NCBI GenBank assembly: GCA_016870215.1 | Contig: VGCD01000011.1 | Span: 1-60,118 of the forward strand | Source of the DNA: Actinomycetota bacterium | GTDB lineage: Bacteria; Actinomycetota; Acidimicrobiia; Acidimicrobiales; Ilumatobacteraceae | Direction of reading: 5' to 3' | DNA: 60,118 nt | In this document: positions 41,333-51,173 of the stretch, piece after piece | Numbering within the stretch: position 1 is the stretch's first letter | Layout of the letters: the number at the start of each line of letters is the position of its first letter | Translations under genes and position numbers: made by a program | Notes under the pieces: generated by a model | Databases searched by the model: none | What the model saw: the letters and a program-made list of their open reading frames with translations, nothing else | What the model was told of the DNA's origin: nothing

Positions 41333-41812
41333 TTAGTTCGAGGTGAACTCCCACGAGAAAAACTTCGACTCATTGCGTGACTCGTCAATTTTCCAATAGA
41401 TGACGGTTGCCTTATGAAGGCCCTGTTTCAATTCCTCGACCGCCGCACCTTCTTGAGGCGTGAATGAGATTGTGAAGTTGCCTGCGTCGTAGATGGCAGT
41501 TGGAGGTAAGTCGATTTGCGATCCGGGCTTCGGTACGCCGGGGCCGGCTGTGATGTCATCGAGTCGAGTGACGGGAAGCTCGAAGCCATCCACGATCAGC
41601 ACCGCCTCGTACGGATCGAAAAAGTCGACACTGATCTGGCTCTGACGCAGCACCGTGTCGCCTGGGCCAGGGGTGATGGTTGCGATTTCATCGGGAAGTC
41701 GCTGCGCGTCGCGGCCGGTAACCGCCTGGCTGAGGCCCACCACAATCAGGGCCAAGCCCAGCCCGATGGCGGTGCTGATGGCCAATCGACGGGCATTTCG
41801 GGGGGTTTTCAC
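41333..41812 (-). CDS. Membrane-anchored protein with Ig-like domain
   Basis: A 159-residue protein with one N-terminal membrane segment (AISTAIGLGLALIVVGLSQA) and an extracytoplasmic part with the pattern of a beta-sandwich (ITPGPGDTVLRQSQISVDFF, then IYDAGNFTISFTPQEGA). It resembles copper-resistance-like or bacterial Ig-like folds, but no family is certain. GTG 41812 is preceded by GAGAAT with six bases between. It diverges from the PASTA pseudokinase gene. Confidence 0.65.
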   Translation of the reverse strand: MKTPRNARRLAISTAIGLGLALIVVGLSQAVTGRDAQRLPDEIATITPGPGDTVLRQSQISVDFFDPYEAVLIVDGFELPVTRLDDITAGPGVPKPGSQIDLPPTAIYDAGNFTISFTPQEGAAVEELKQGLHKATVIYWKIDESRNESKFFSWEFTSN

Positions 41813-41883
41813 GGATCCATTCTCGCCTGCAGCGGGCCATGAACCCCCACTTAGGGGCACTAAACGGTAGCGTCGAACGGGTC

Positions 41884-44001
41884 ATGAACGACGAGCACGT
41901 GCTGCTGGACACCGTTCTCGGTGGTCGGTATCGAATAGAGACGGTCCGCAGCGAGGCCACGACGGCCGCCTCGGCAGCCGGCACCATCTTCTGCGAAGGC
42001 ACCGATATTTCCACTGGCAACCCCGTTGGAATGCGCCTCACTGAGGTCGCGCGCCTCATTGACCCTGCATTGGGTTCGACGACTGCCGCAGATGCGGTCG
42101 AAGGCTTCGAGCGCCAGTTCAACGTTGCGGCGTCACTTCGTCACCCCACAGTTGAAGCTGTTCTCGACCACGGTGAGGCGGTCATTGGCGGCGAACGTCA
42201 CGTGTATGTGGTGTCTGAACCACTGCTTGGCGGGTCACTGCGCGACATGCTCGACCGGGGGCGCCTCCTCACACCGTCGCAGGCCCTCATCGTTGGCATC
42301 GACGTTTGCCGGGCGCTCGACATTGCCGCCAAACAGGGCGTGGTGCATGGCGACCTGCGTCCGGCGCGACTGGTTTTCGGACTCGACCGTCGCGTACGGG
42401 TGGTGGGCTTTGGTGCGCCGCTTCGACCTGCCAGCAACATGACTGTCGACCAAGCCAACTACGCCGCGCCAGAGTTAGAGCAGGGCATTGAACGATCAGC
42501 AGCGTCTGATGTGTACTCACTTGCTCTCACACTTGTCGAAGCGATGACCGGTGAGGTTCCGTTCTCTTCCGACAGCGTCGCTGGTGCATTCTCCAATCGA
42601 AATGGAAAGTTGCTTCCGGTGAACGCCGACTTCGGTGCACTCGCAGCAGTGTTAGAGCGCGCGGGTCGACCCAGTCCTGATGAACGTTTCAGTCCGCGTG
42701 AGTTTGGGCAAGCATTGGTGCAAGCGGCTGAGAATCTGGCTCGACCAACTCCGATTGACATTGTAGGCAGTGGTTTGTTCGATGTTGCGGTCGCCGCAAC
42801 TGATCCTTCTCAACCAACAGTTCGTCCAACGTTCACTGCGCCGCCCGTGTCATTCGCTCCACCAACAGCGCAGCCGGGCTCGCCAATTCTCATTCGCACC
42901 ACACCGAATATTCCGCAGGCCGAACTTCCCGATGGTGTGGTCATCGGTGGTTCACAAACTGCTGACGGTTCACCATCTGGCCCCATCGTTATCGGTGCAG
43001 AAGGAACGGGTCCGACAGTTGTCGATGCCGACATGTTGCTTGCATTGAATGCAGAAGATCCGACCGAACAAGCACCGCGTCCGAAGAAACGTCGATGGGG
43101 TCTGCGCATCGTTGCAGCAGTAGGCGCACTTGCATTGTTGGCTGGCGGTGGAGTTGTTGCATGGAACACGGTGTTGAATCCGTCGAACCCCGTGCCAGAA
43201 CTTGTGGGACTCACAGAGGGCGAAGCACGTAATCAAGTGTCTCGCTATGGCTGGAAAGTCGTCATTCGTAAAGATCGAAGCGACGAAGTTCAGACTGGCC
43301 AAGTCATTCGCACCGATCCTGTGCTTGGAAGTGCGATACGTAAGCGTGATTCCATCATCATGTACGTGTCTGAAGGTCCGACACTGTCGGTGCTGGAAGA
43401 TGTCTCTGGTCTCACCGCTGACGCTGCAAAGCAGAAACTCACCGATATCGGGCTGGTTCCTGAAGTTGCTGAAGCAGCAGACGAAACAGTCGCAGCCGGC
43501 ACCGTCATCTCGTGGACCGTGCCTGATCAGCCCAATCTGAAGGTGGGTGAGCAATTAGTGAAGGGCGCCACGGTGAAGATCGTGGTGTCGACGGGCCCTG
43601 CACCGCGCGATGTGCCAGTGCTTATTGGCCTGTCACTCGAGGAAGCCACCGCAAAGCTCGCTGAGATAGGACTTGTCATTGCAGAGGGACCATCGGCGCC
43701 ATCGGTGGACATTCCCGAGGGCAAGATCATGGCGCAATTGCCACTTGCCACCACGAAGTTGGCGCGCGGAGCATCTGTGTTGGTGAGCATCTCGCAGGGC
43801 CAGAAGACGACTCTCATTCCCACCATCTACGGACGGACCTATGAAGTGGTGAAAGAGCGCCTTGAGAAAGAAGGACTTCTCATTGGCAGCGTCACCGGCA
43901 ACAAGTCGCGTGGCCTCAAAGAAGCTCGTGTCAAGGACAAGAAGGTGAAGGACTTCGAGCGAGTTCTCGTTGGCGAGACTTTCGATCTCATCTTCCCGTG
44001 A
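41884..44001 (+). CDS. PASTA-domain membrane pseudokinase (PknB-like)
   Basis: Organised like the cell-wall-sensing Ser/Thr kinases: kinase-like domain (about 25-285), Pro-rich linker, one membrane helix (about 405-430) and four extracytoplasmic PASTA repeats. Catalytic residues are missing: the VAIK Lys is Arg51, HRDLKPEN reads HGDLRPAR (Asn is Arg162) and DFG is GFG (Gly175 for the Mg-binding Asp). The APE-like motif and the DVYSLALTLVEAMTGEVPF helix are kept, so the fold should persist. It may sense muropeptides or lipid II and act as a scaffold, as the mycobacterial MviN pseudokinase domain does. ATG 41884 lies 10 bases after TAGCGT. Confidence 0.9.
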   Translation: MNDEHVLLDTVLGGRYRIETVRSEATTAASAAGTIFCEGTDISTGNPVGMRLTEVARLIDPALGSTTAADAVEGFERQFNVAASLRHPTVEAVLDHGEAVIGGERHVYVVSEPLLGGSLRDMLDRGRLLTPSQALIVGIDVCRALDIAAKQGVVHGDLRPARLVFGLDRRVRVVGFGAPLRPASNMTVDQANYAAPELEQGIERSAASDVYSLALTLVEAMTGEVPFSSDSVAGAFSNRNGKLLPVNADFGALAAVLERAGRPSPDERFSPREFGQALVQAAENLARPTPIDIVGSGLFDVAVAATDPSQPTVRPTFTAPPVSFAPPTAQPGSPILIRTTPNIPQAELPDGVVIGGSQTADGSPSGPIVIGAEGTGPTVVDADMLLALNAEDPTEQAPRPKKRRWGLRIVAAVGALALLAGGGVVAWNTVLNPSNPVPELVGLTEGEARNQVSRYGWKVVIRKDRSDEVQTGQVIRTDPVLGSAIRKRDSIIMYVSEGPTLSVLEDVSGLTADAAKQKLTDIGLVPEVAEAADETVAAGTVISWTVPDQPNLKVGEQLVKGATVKIVVSTGPAPRDVPVLIGLSLEEATAKLAEIGLVIAEGPSAPSVDIPEGKIMAQLPLATTKLARGASVLVSISQGQKTTLIPTIYGRTYEVVKERLEKEGLLIGSVTGNKSRGLKEARVKDKKVKDFERVLVGETFDLIFP

Positions 44002-45500
44002 ACATGTACTCGCTCCAAGATCAGAGGCATGATCGGAGTCGAGACACGCTGACACTCGAGCAGGTTGGTGTCGAAGAAGTCTCAGTGGTCCCTTGGACCA
44101 TGATGTTGCCGCGAAAGATGGCCCGCAAGGTTGGCCTGAACAGACAGTGGGCGATGTTGATCGTCGTGCTGAGCGGACTCTTTGCCACCAGCTTCACCAT
44201 CACCGTCATCGTCGTATCACTCGATGCGATTGCAACTGATTTGAATTCGTCGGTGAGTGCACTCAATTGGTCACTTACTGGTCCGATGCTTGCGTTCGGA
44301 GTTGTAGGTCCGGCATTTGGCAAAGCGGGTGACTTGTGGGGGCACAAGCGGGTGTATGTGCTTGGACTTGCTGTGGCAGGTGTGTTTGCAGGTTTGACCG
44401 CGCTTGCGTGGAACGCAGCATCAATGATTGCGTTTCGCATTTTGTCGGCGAGCGCAGGTGCGGCAACAGGTCCGGCGGCAATGGCTTACATCAATCGACT
44501 GTTCCTACCACATGAACGCGTGCGTCCGCTCAGTATGTGGAGCTTCACTACTGCAGGTGCGCCGGTGCTGGGTGTGGTTCTTGGCGCGCCGTTAGTTGAG
44601 GCAATCGGCTGGCGCATGATTTTTATCGTGCAAGCGCCATTGTGTGTGATCGGTGTTGTGCTTGCCGCGCGCATGTTGCCAGAGACCGATCGCATGAAAG
44701 ACGTGAAGTTCGATATCGTCGGGTCCTTCACTTTGGGGTTGGCCGCCACTTCGCTGTTGCTGGCGGTCAATCGTGGACATGCGTGGGGGTGGGGAAGCGC
44801 ACCCATCATCGGACTTTTCGTGCTCAGCGTCGTTGCACTCATTGCATTTGTCAATGTCGAGCAAAGAGTCGACGAACCACTGATGCCCATGCGATGGCTA
44901 CGAACGCGCAACGTCGTTCTACCAATCACAAGCACTGGTCTCACAAACTTCGCCTACATGGGTGGATTTCTCATCGTGCCGCAACTACTCGACAAAGGTC
45001 TCGGATTGTCTGCTGCTCATATCGGATGGCTCGTCATCGCTCGGCCATTGACGTTCTCAGTTGTGGCACCACTTGGTAGTTCGTTCACCATGAAAGTGGG
45101 TGAGCGCGTGTCTGCCGTTCTCGGAGCCGCGTTCGTGGTTGCCTCAATGATCATGCTTGCCAACGTGCGCATGGGCAGCTCTGACTTCTACGTTGCAATT
45201 GGTCTCGCCTTGTCAGGTGTAGGTTTAGGTTTTGCATCGCCCGCACTTACCGCATTGGTCGCAAACAGTGTTGATGAAGCCAACCTCGGTGTTGCAGGTG
45301 CCATGCAACAATTAATGAGTCAACTTGGCGCTGCGACAGGGTCGACTATCATGGTGTCAATTCATGAATCCACATTGGGTAGTGGAGTGGCGGAAAGCTA
45401 CGGCTTTGCCCTGTATGCCGGTGCAGCGATGGCCGCACTTGGTCTGGCAGTGTCGTGGTTCGTGAGCTCGACGGAGCATCGCGACATCGACACCGACTAG
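43998..45500 (+). CDS. MFS transporter, DHA2 (14-helix) type
   Basis: Drug:proton antiporter-like protein of 500 residues with about 14 hydrophobic segments. The motif A-like loop is GKAGDLWGHKRVYVLG, and motif C-like residues are in TTAGAPVLGVVLGAPLVEA. GTG 43998 overlaps the preceding stop (GTGA); ATG 44004 is a likely alternative. Coupling with the PASTA pseudokinase gene hints that the exporter handles a cell-envelope-related compound, but that is inference. Confidence 0.88.
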   Translation: MNMYSLQDQRHDRSRDTLTLEQVGVEEVSVVPWTMMLPRKMARKVGLNRQWAMLIVVLSGLFATSFTITVIVVSLDAIATDLNSSVSALNWSLTGPMLAFGVVGPAFGKAGDLWGHKRVYVLGLAVAGVFAGLTALAWNAASMIAFRILSASAGAATGPAAMAYINRLFLPHERVRPLSMWSFTTAGAPVLGVVLGAPLVEAIGWRMIFIVQAPLCVIGVVLAARMLPETDRMKDVKFDIVGSFTLGLAATSLLLAVNRGHAWGWGSAPIIGLFVLSVVALIAFVNVEQRVDEPLMPMRWLRTRNVVLPITSTGLTNFAYMGGFLIVPQLLDKGLGLSAAHIGWLVIARPLTFSVVAPLGSSFTMKVGERVSAVLGAAFVVASMIMLANVRMGSSDFYVAIGLALSGVGLGFASPALTALVANSVDEANLGVAGAMQQLMSQLGAATGSTIMVSIHESTLGSGVAESYGFALYAGAAMAALGLAVSWFVSSTEHRDIDTD

Positions 45501-45511
45501 TTGGCGGCTAC

Positions 45512-45919
45512 CTACGCGGTGATCTCTTTGACTTCCGCTGCAATCTTGAGCGCGGTGTCATCTTGGGGAAGCGAAGTCTGCATGGCCATGATCTTCATCA
45601 TGTCGCCTTCAACTTTGATCTTGCCGCTCATGAACGCCTGCATGCTCGCCGTTTGATCTTGCTCGACGAATATCTTCCGAGCCGTCTCGTAGTCCGTGGT
45701 CACAGTTGCGTCGGGGTTCTCGAGGGCACCGAGTTCCATGTCGACATCACCAGACGTGGTGTCCATGTAGGCCCGCACAGTGCCTTCCCCGAATGGCACA
45801 TGTGTGATGACCTGGTTGATACGCAAGGAAACCTCGACTCGAGTGGCGAGGTGTGCATACTTGGTACGAATCGCGCGCGCCGCGTTCATCCATTCTTCTG
45901 AAAGGAAGGGGTGGCTCAT
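45512..45919 (-). CDS. SCP2 sterol-carrier-like protein
   Basis: A 135-residue protein with the SCP2 lipid-binding fold: TSGDVDMELGALENPDATVT then YETARKIFVEQD and AFMSGKIKVEGDMMKIMAM, the last being the most typical block. Binds hydrophobic ligands such as fatty acyl-CoA or sterols. ATG 45919 lies eight bases after TAGCGT (45933-45928), so the transcript is probably leaderless; the frame is open upstream but unsupported. Confidence 0.85.
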   Translation of the reverse strand: MSHPFLSEEWMNAARAIRTKYAHLATRVEVSLRINQVITHVPFGEGTVRAYMDTTSGDVDMELGALENPDATVTTDYETARKIFVEQDQTASMQAFMSGKIKVEGDMMKIMAMQTSLPQDDTALKIAAEVKEITA

Positions 45920-46019
45920 GGGGAGCGACGCTAGTGGCGTTCGCCAGAAAGTGCTCATTGAGGTGAACGATTTGTCAAACGACGGTGGCGAAGCACCTGT
46001 CACCGGCGAGAATAGATGT

Positions 46020-47591
46020 ATGGCCCGCGTACTGGTGTCTGAGGAATTAGCCGAGCGTGGTCTCGATAGCCTGCGCGCAGCGGGCCACGATGTCGACGTT
46101 CAAGTGGGACTGAGCCCAGAAAAACTTCGTGAAGTCATTAGGGGCGCAAGTGCGCTCATCGTGCGTTCAGCCACTCAGGTGGACGATGCGCTGCTCGAAG
46201 CAGGGTCAGATCTTGTCGTTGTTGGTCGTGCTGGCGTTGGTCTCGACAATGTCGATGTCGAAGCTGCAACGAAACGTGGCGTCATGGTGGCCAATGCTCC
46301 TGAGTCGAACATCGTGTCGGCAGCAGAGCACACCTTGGCGATGTTGTTGGCTGTCGCGCGAAATGTGCCTCAAGCACATGCAGCACTGGTTCAGGGTCGA
46401 TGGGAACGCAGCAGATGGGAAGGCGTCGAGCTTCTCGACAAGACCCTTGGCATCGCAGGATTGGGGCGAATCGGCAAGTTGGTCGCACAACGCGCTGCTG
46501 CATTCGGTATGCGCATCATCGCATTCGATCCGTTCGTATCAGTCGAGCGCGCTCGCGCCATGAACATCGAGCTCGTCGACATCGACCGCTTGATCCAAGA
46601 GTCAGACTTTCTCACTATTCACCTGCCGAAAACCAAAGAGACAATCGGTCTCATCGGTCACGACATGCTTCTGAAGGCGAAACCCAATTTGAGAATTGTC
46701 AACGTGGCTCGCGGTGGCATCGTCGATGAGGAAGCGCTCGCTGAAGCAGTCAGTGGCGGGGTCATTGCAGGAGCGGCACTCGACGTTTTTGCCAAAGAGC
46801 CCACCACGCAATCTCCGCTCTTCTCGGTACCAGGAATTGTAGTGACGCCGCATCTTGGGGCGAGTACCACCGAGGCCCAAGACAAAGCTGGCGACGACAT
46901 TGCCGACATGATCAATCTTGCTCTTGCGGGCGACTTTGTTCCTTATGCCGTCAACATCTCAGCAGCCGATGCAAACGAAACAATGAAGCCATTCCTTCCG
47001 CTTGCAGAACGTCTTGGTCGTCTCTTGGCGTCAATGTTCGATGCAACGCCAACTTCTCTCGAAGTAGTCGCCACCGGAGAAATCGGAAGCTACGACACAC
47101 GTATTCTCACCTTGGCTGCAGAGAAGGGGTTCTTCTCCGCCATCCAGGATGAACCAGTCACGTTTGTGAATGCACCTCAGGTTGCCAAGGCTCTCGGCGT
47201 CGAGGTCAAAGAGTCAAAAGTGTCAACCGGAAGCACGAGTGACTACGTGAACTTGGTGACACTTCGCGCAGGTACGCACAGCATTGCAGCAACTCTCGTG
47301 GGCCCGCGACGACAGGCGCGCATCGTCATGGTCGACGACCACGTCACAGACGTGCCGCCCGCCGACAACATGTTGGTTGTGCGCAACGATGACCGACCTG
47401 GTGTCATTGGTCTTGTCGGAACGCTGCTGGGAAATGCCGGAGTGAACATCGCCGACATGGATGTGGGTCGTGCACTCACCCCTGGTACTGCACTGATGGT
47501 GATTGCACCAACCGCAGAAGTCACTGCTGACGTGCTTGCTCAGCTGCGTGCGGCTCCGGGCATCATCGAAGTCACCACACTGCGCGCCTAA
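46020..47591 (+). CDS. serA: D-3-phosphoglycerate dehydrogenase
   Basis: First step of serine synthesis. The long actinobacterial form of 523 residues: substrate domain, NAD domain ([20 protein letters not shown]), catalytic His near [16 protein letters not shown], then the intervening ASB domain and a C-terminal ACT domain ([20 protein letters not shown]) that senses serine. ATG 46020 starts the family N-terminus; the open frame to 45780 is unsupported because it crosses a divergent gene. Serine feeds glyA. Confidence 0.96.
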   Translation: MARVLVSEELAERGLDSLRAAGHDVDVQVGLSPEKLREVIRGASALIVRSATQVDDALLEAGSDLVVVGRAGVGLDNVDVEAATKRGVMVANAPESNIVSAAEHTLAMLLAVARNVPQAHAALVQGRWERSRWEGVELLDKTLGIAGLGRIGKLVAQRAAAFGMRIIAFDPFVSVERARAMNIELVDIDRLIQESDFLTIHLPKTKETIGLIGHDMLLKAKPNLRIVNVARGGIVDEEALAEAVSGGVIAGAALDVFAKEPTTQSPLFSVPGIVVTPHLGASTTEAQDKAGDDIADMINLALAGDFVPYAVNISAADANETMKPFLPLAERLGRLLASMFDATPTSLEVVATGEIGSYDTRILTLAAEKGFFSAIQDEPVTFVNAPQVAKALGVEVKESKVSTGSTSDYVNLVTLRAGTHSIAATLVGPRRQARIVMVDDHVTDVPPADNMLVVRNDDRPGVIGLVGTLLGNAGVNIADMDVGRALTPGTALMVIAPTAEVTADVLAQLRAAPGIIEVTTLRA

Positions 47592-47635
47592 CCTCTGCAC
47601 CTCATCGTCTGGAGGTCCGTGCTATTTTGCCGCAG

Positions 47636-48193
47636 ATGTCGTATTCGTTGACCCTCACACAAAAGCTCACCATGATGCAGAACCGCTGGACGGTGACACG
47701 AACAGATACGGCTCCTGTTGACCTGGGCTTCATCACGCAGAAACGAATGGCACTCAAGGAAAGTGTCACGTGTACATCTCCAGATGGTGCAAGCGTTGTT
47801 TTTCGTATTCAGGGCCGCAAAGTCATGGAGATTGGCGGCGTGTACGACGTCGTTGACGGCGATGGCTCATCAATCGGCACCCTGGCAAAGAACTTCAAGG
47901 CGTCGCTCGGACGCTCAACATACGTCATCGAGACTTTTCAGGGCCGTTGGACGCTCACTGAAACGAGCCAGCTACAGGCAATCTTGCGTCGTGTGATGAA
48001 TCTAGTGGACATTCCATGGTTCATGCGAGTGCAATTCTCACTCTTGAACGAGTCAGGTGCACAGGTTGGTCATGTCAACCGCGCCAACATGAAGATCAAA
48101 GACATCTATGACATCAAAGTGGACGATGACAGGCTCGATATGCGTATGGCAGCCGCCATGGGTGTGGCTGTCGACGCGTTCATGAATCGCTAA
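47636..48193 (+). CDS. LURP-one-related (LOR) family protein
   Basis: A 185-residue protein resembling the LOR/tubby-like fold: KVMEIGGVYDVVDGDGSSIG, then FKASLGRSTYVIE and a closing segment IKDIYDIKVDDDRLDMRMAA. Function in bacteria is unknown; related folds bind lipids at membranes. ATG 47636 lies seven bases after TATTTT (47623-47628), favoured over TTG 47627. It converges with pyrF with a 4-base overlap. Confidence 0.75.
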   Translation: MSYSLTLTQKLTMMQNRWTVTRTDTAPVDLGFITQKRMALKESVTCTSPDGASVVFRIQGRKVMEIGGVYDVVDGDGSSIGTLAKNFKASLGRSTYVIETFQGRWTLTETSQLQAILRRVMNLVDIPWFMRVQFSLLNESGAQVGHVNRANMKIKDIYDIKVDDDRLDMRMAAAMGVAVDAFMNR

Positions 48194-49002
48194 CGCGCAG
48201 CGTTCAATGCGTCGCGGGTAGCAATCGCTGCTTCGCGAGCAGCTTTCACGTGGTCGTCGCCACTCGCGTACAAAATGGCTCGAGATGAGTTGACCACGAG
48301 CCCGGCACCGTCCGCACGTGCGCCGTTTCGTACGACTGTTTCCGGGTCGCCACCTTGCGCTCCGACTCCCGGAACAAGAAGTGGCATGTCGCCCACAAGC
48401 GACCGGACTTCACGCAACTCCTCGGGGTAAGTGGCACCGACCACAAGTGCGACATCACCCATTGCTGACCATTTGTCTGCAGCGGTGCGAGCGACATGTT
48501 GATACAGGGGAACACCGTCAATCAGTTGTGACTGGAATTCACCGCTGCCGGCATTTGAAGTACGACACAGCACCACCACGCCGCCATGCGCAAGGAAAGG
48601 CTCGATGCTGTCGGTGCCCAGGTACGGGTTGACAGTCACGGCATGTGCGCCGTATCGGTCGAATGCTTCTCGTGCGTACAGGGCGGCAGTGTCTCCGATA
48701 TCACCTCGCTTCGCATCAAGGATGATGGGAATGCCGGAGTGATTTGATCGAATGTGCTCACACACTTGTTCGAGTTGAGATTCGGCACCGACCGCAGCGA
48801 AGTAAGCAATCTGTGGTTTGAACGCACACACCACGTCTGCGGTGGCATCAATGATGTCAATGCAGAATCGCGCGATTGCCGACGTGTCGTTCTTCAGCGC
48901 TCCGGGGAACCGTGCCGGGTCGGGATCAAGGCCAACGCACAACAGCGACTTCGCTGAGGCCCACCGACTAGCGAGCAGTTGCGAGAAAGCGATTTTTGAC
49001 AA
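48190..49002 (-). CDS. pyrF: Orotidine 5'-phosphate decarboxylase, type 2
   Basis: Last step of UMP synthesis. The catalytic Lys-Asp block is ILDAKRGDIGDTA, SLLCVGLDPDPARFP begins the family signature, and VVGATYPEELREVRSLVGD is typical of the longer type 2 form (270 residues). The TTG start follows directly after the ferredoxin stop codon, so pyrF is the last gene of leuA-fdx-pyrF. Confidence 0.95.
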   Translation of the reverse strand: MSKIAFSQLLASRWASAKSLLCVGLDPDPARFPGALKNDTSAIARFCIDIIDATADVVCAFKPQIAYFAAVGAESQLEQVCEHIRSNHSGIPIILDAKRGDIGDTAALYAREAFDRYGAHAVTVNPYLGTDSIEPFLAHGGVVVLCRTSNAGSGEFQSQLIDGVPLYQHVARTAADKWSAMGDVALVVGATYPEELREVRSLVGDMPLLVPGVGAQGGDPETVVRNGARADGAGLVVNSSRAILYASGDDHVKAAREAAIATRDALNAAR

Positions 49003-49194
49003 TCAGTCCTCGACTGTGATGGCAGCAGTGGGGCACAAGTCAGCGGCGAGCATCACCTTGTCGCGCAATTCCTCGCCGGGGTTCTCTTGCAAGATGTAGA
49101 GGTATCCGTCCTTGCGTACCTCGAACACTTCCGGGGCGACCTGTGTGCACGCACCAGTTGATGCGCACACGTCGAAATTCACACTTACCTTCAT
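49003..49194 (-). CDS. [3Fe-4S] ferredoxin
   Basis: A 63-residue ferredoxin with Cys10, Cys16 and Cys54-Pro. The second Cys of a four-Cys motif is replaced by Thr13, so the cluster should be [3Fe-4S], as in actinobacterial ferredoxins that serve cytochromes P450. There is no P450 gene nearby. aaagga precedes the ATG. It lies between leuA (27-base gap) and pyrF (no gap). Confidence 0.92.
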   Translation of the reverse strand: MKVSVNFDVCASTGACTQVAPEVFEVRKDGYLYILQENPGEELRDKVMLAADLCPTAAITVED

Positions 49195-49221
49195 GTCATC
49201 GTCCTTTCAGCCACCGCAAAA

Positions 49222-50952
<1,731 letters not shown>

Positions 50953-50973
50953 TCAGTCTCTTCTTGGAGCAAC

Positions 50974-51005
50974 AAAAAACCCCCTGGCACTTGGCGCAGG
51001 AGGTT
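50974..51005 (-). terminator. leuA attenuator (intrinsic terminator in the leader)
   Basis: On the minus strand AACCTCCTG (51005-50997) can pair with CAGGGGGTT (50986-50978), nine pairs including one G-U, followed at once by a run of six T (50979-50974). It lies 29 bases after the leader-peptide stop. A second possible stem, CAGCAGC with GCTGCTG, lies between the peptide and the terminator and could serve as the competing hairpin. Confidence 0.8.
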
Positions 51006-51033
51006 CGACAGCAGCGATATGCGGCTGCTGCCG

Positions 51034-51069
51034 TTACATAAGAAGAAGGAGGCTGGAAGCAAACGTCAT
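51034..51069 (-). CDS. leuL: leuA leader peptide
   Basis: An 11-residue ORF, MTFASSLLLLM, with codons CTC CTT CTT CTT in a row just before the attenuator. Ribosome stalling at the Leu codons when leucyl-tRNA is scarce should favour read-through into leuA. The ATG at 51069-51067 lies eight bases after TAGTGT (51083-51078), so the peptide is probably translated from a leaderless mRNA. Confidence 0.8.
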   Translation of the reverse strand: MTFASSLLLLM

Positions 51070-51077
51070 CGCCTTGA

Positions 51078-51106
51078 ACACTACAGGCGTCGTTGCGCTC
51101 TGACCA
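51078..51106 (-). promoter_or_regulatory. Predicted leuA promoter
   Basis: TGGTCA (51106-51101) and TAGTGT (51083-51078) are separated by 17 bases on the minus strand. Transcription would start at or very near the leader-peptide ATG. Confidence 0.5.
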
Positions 51107-51133
51107 CCCATGTGGGACGTGCTCTCACGCGTC

Positions 51134-51162
51134 GCCGGGCACGTACCCGGCCGCCACGTGGC
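51134..51162. repeat. Two adjacent inverted repeats after the homospermidine synthase gene
   Basis: GCCGGG (51134-51139) pairs with CCCGGC (51146-51151), and two bases on GCCACGTGGC (51153-51162) is a perfect 10-base palindrome. They lie 12 to 40 bases past the synthase stop and upstream of the leuA promoter, so they could end the synthase transcript or bind a regulator of leuA. No T-run is present. Confidence 0.45.
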
Positions 51163-51173
51163 AGCACCGTGAT

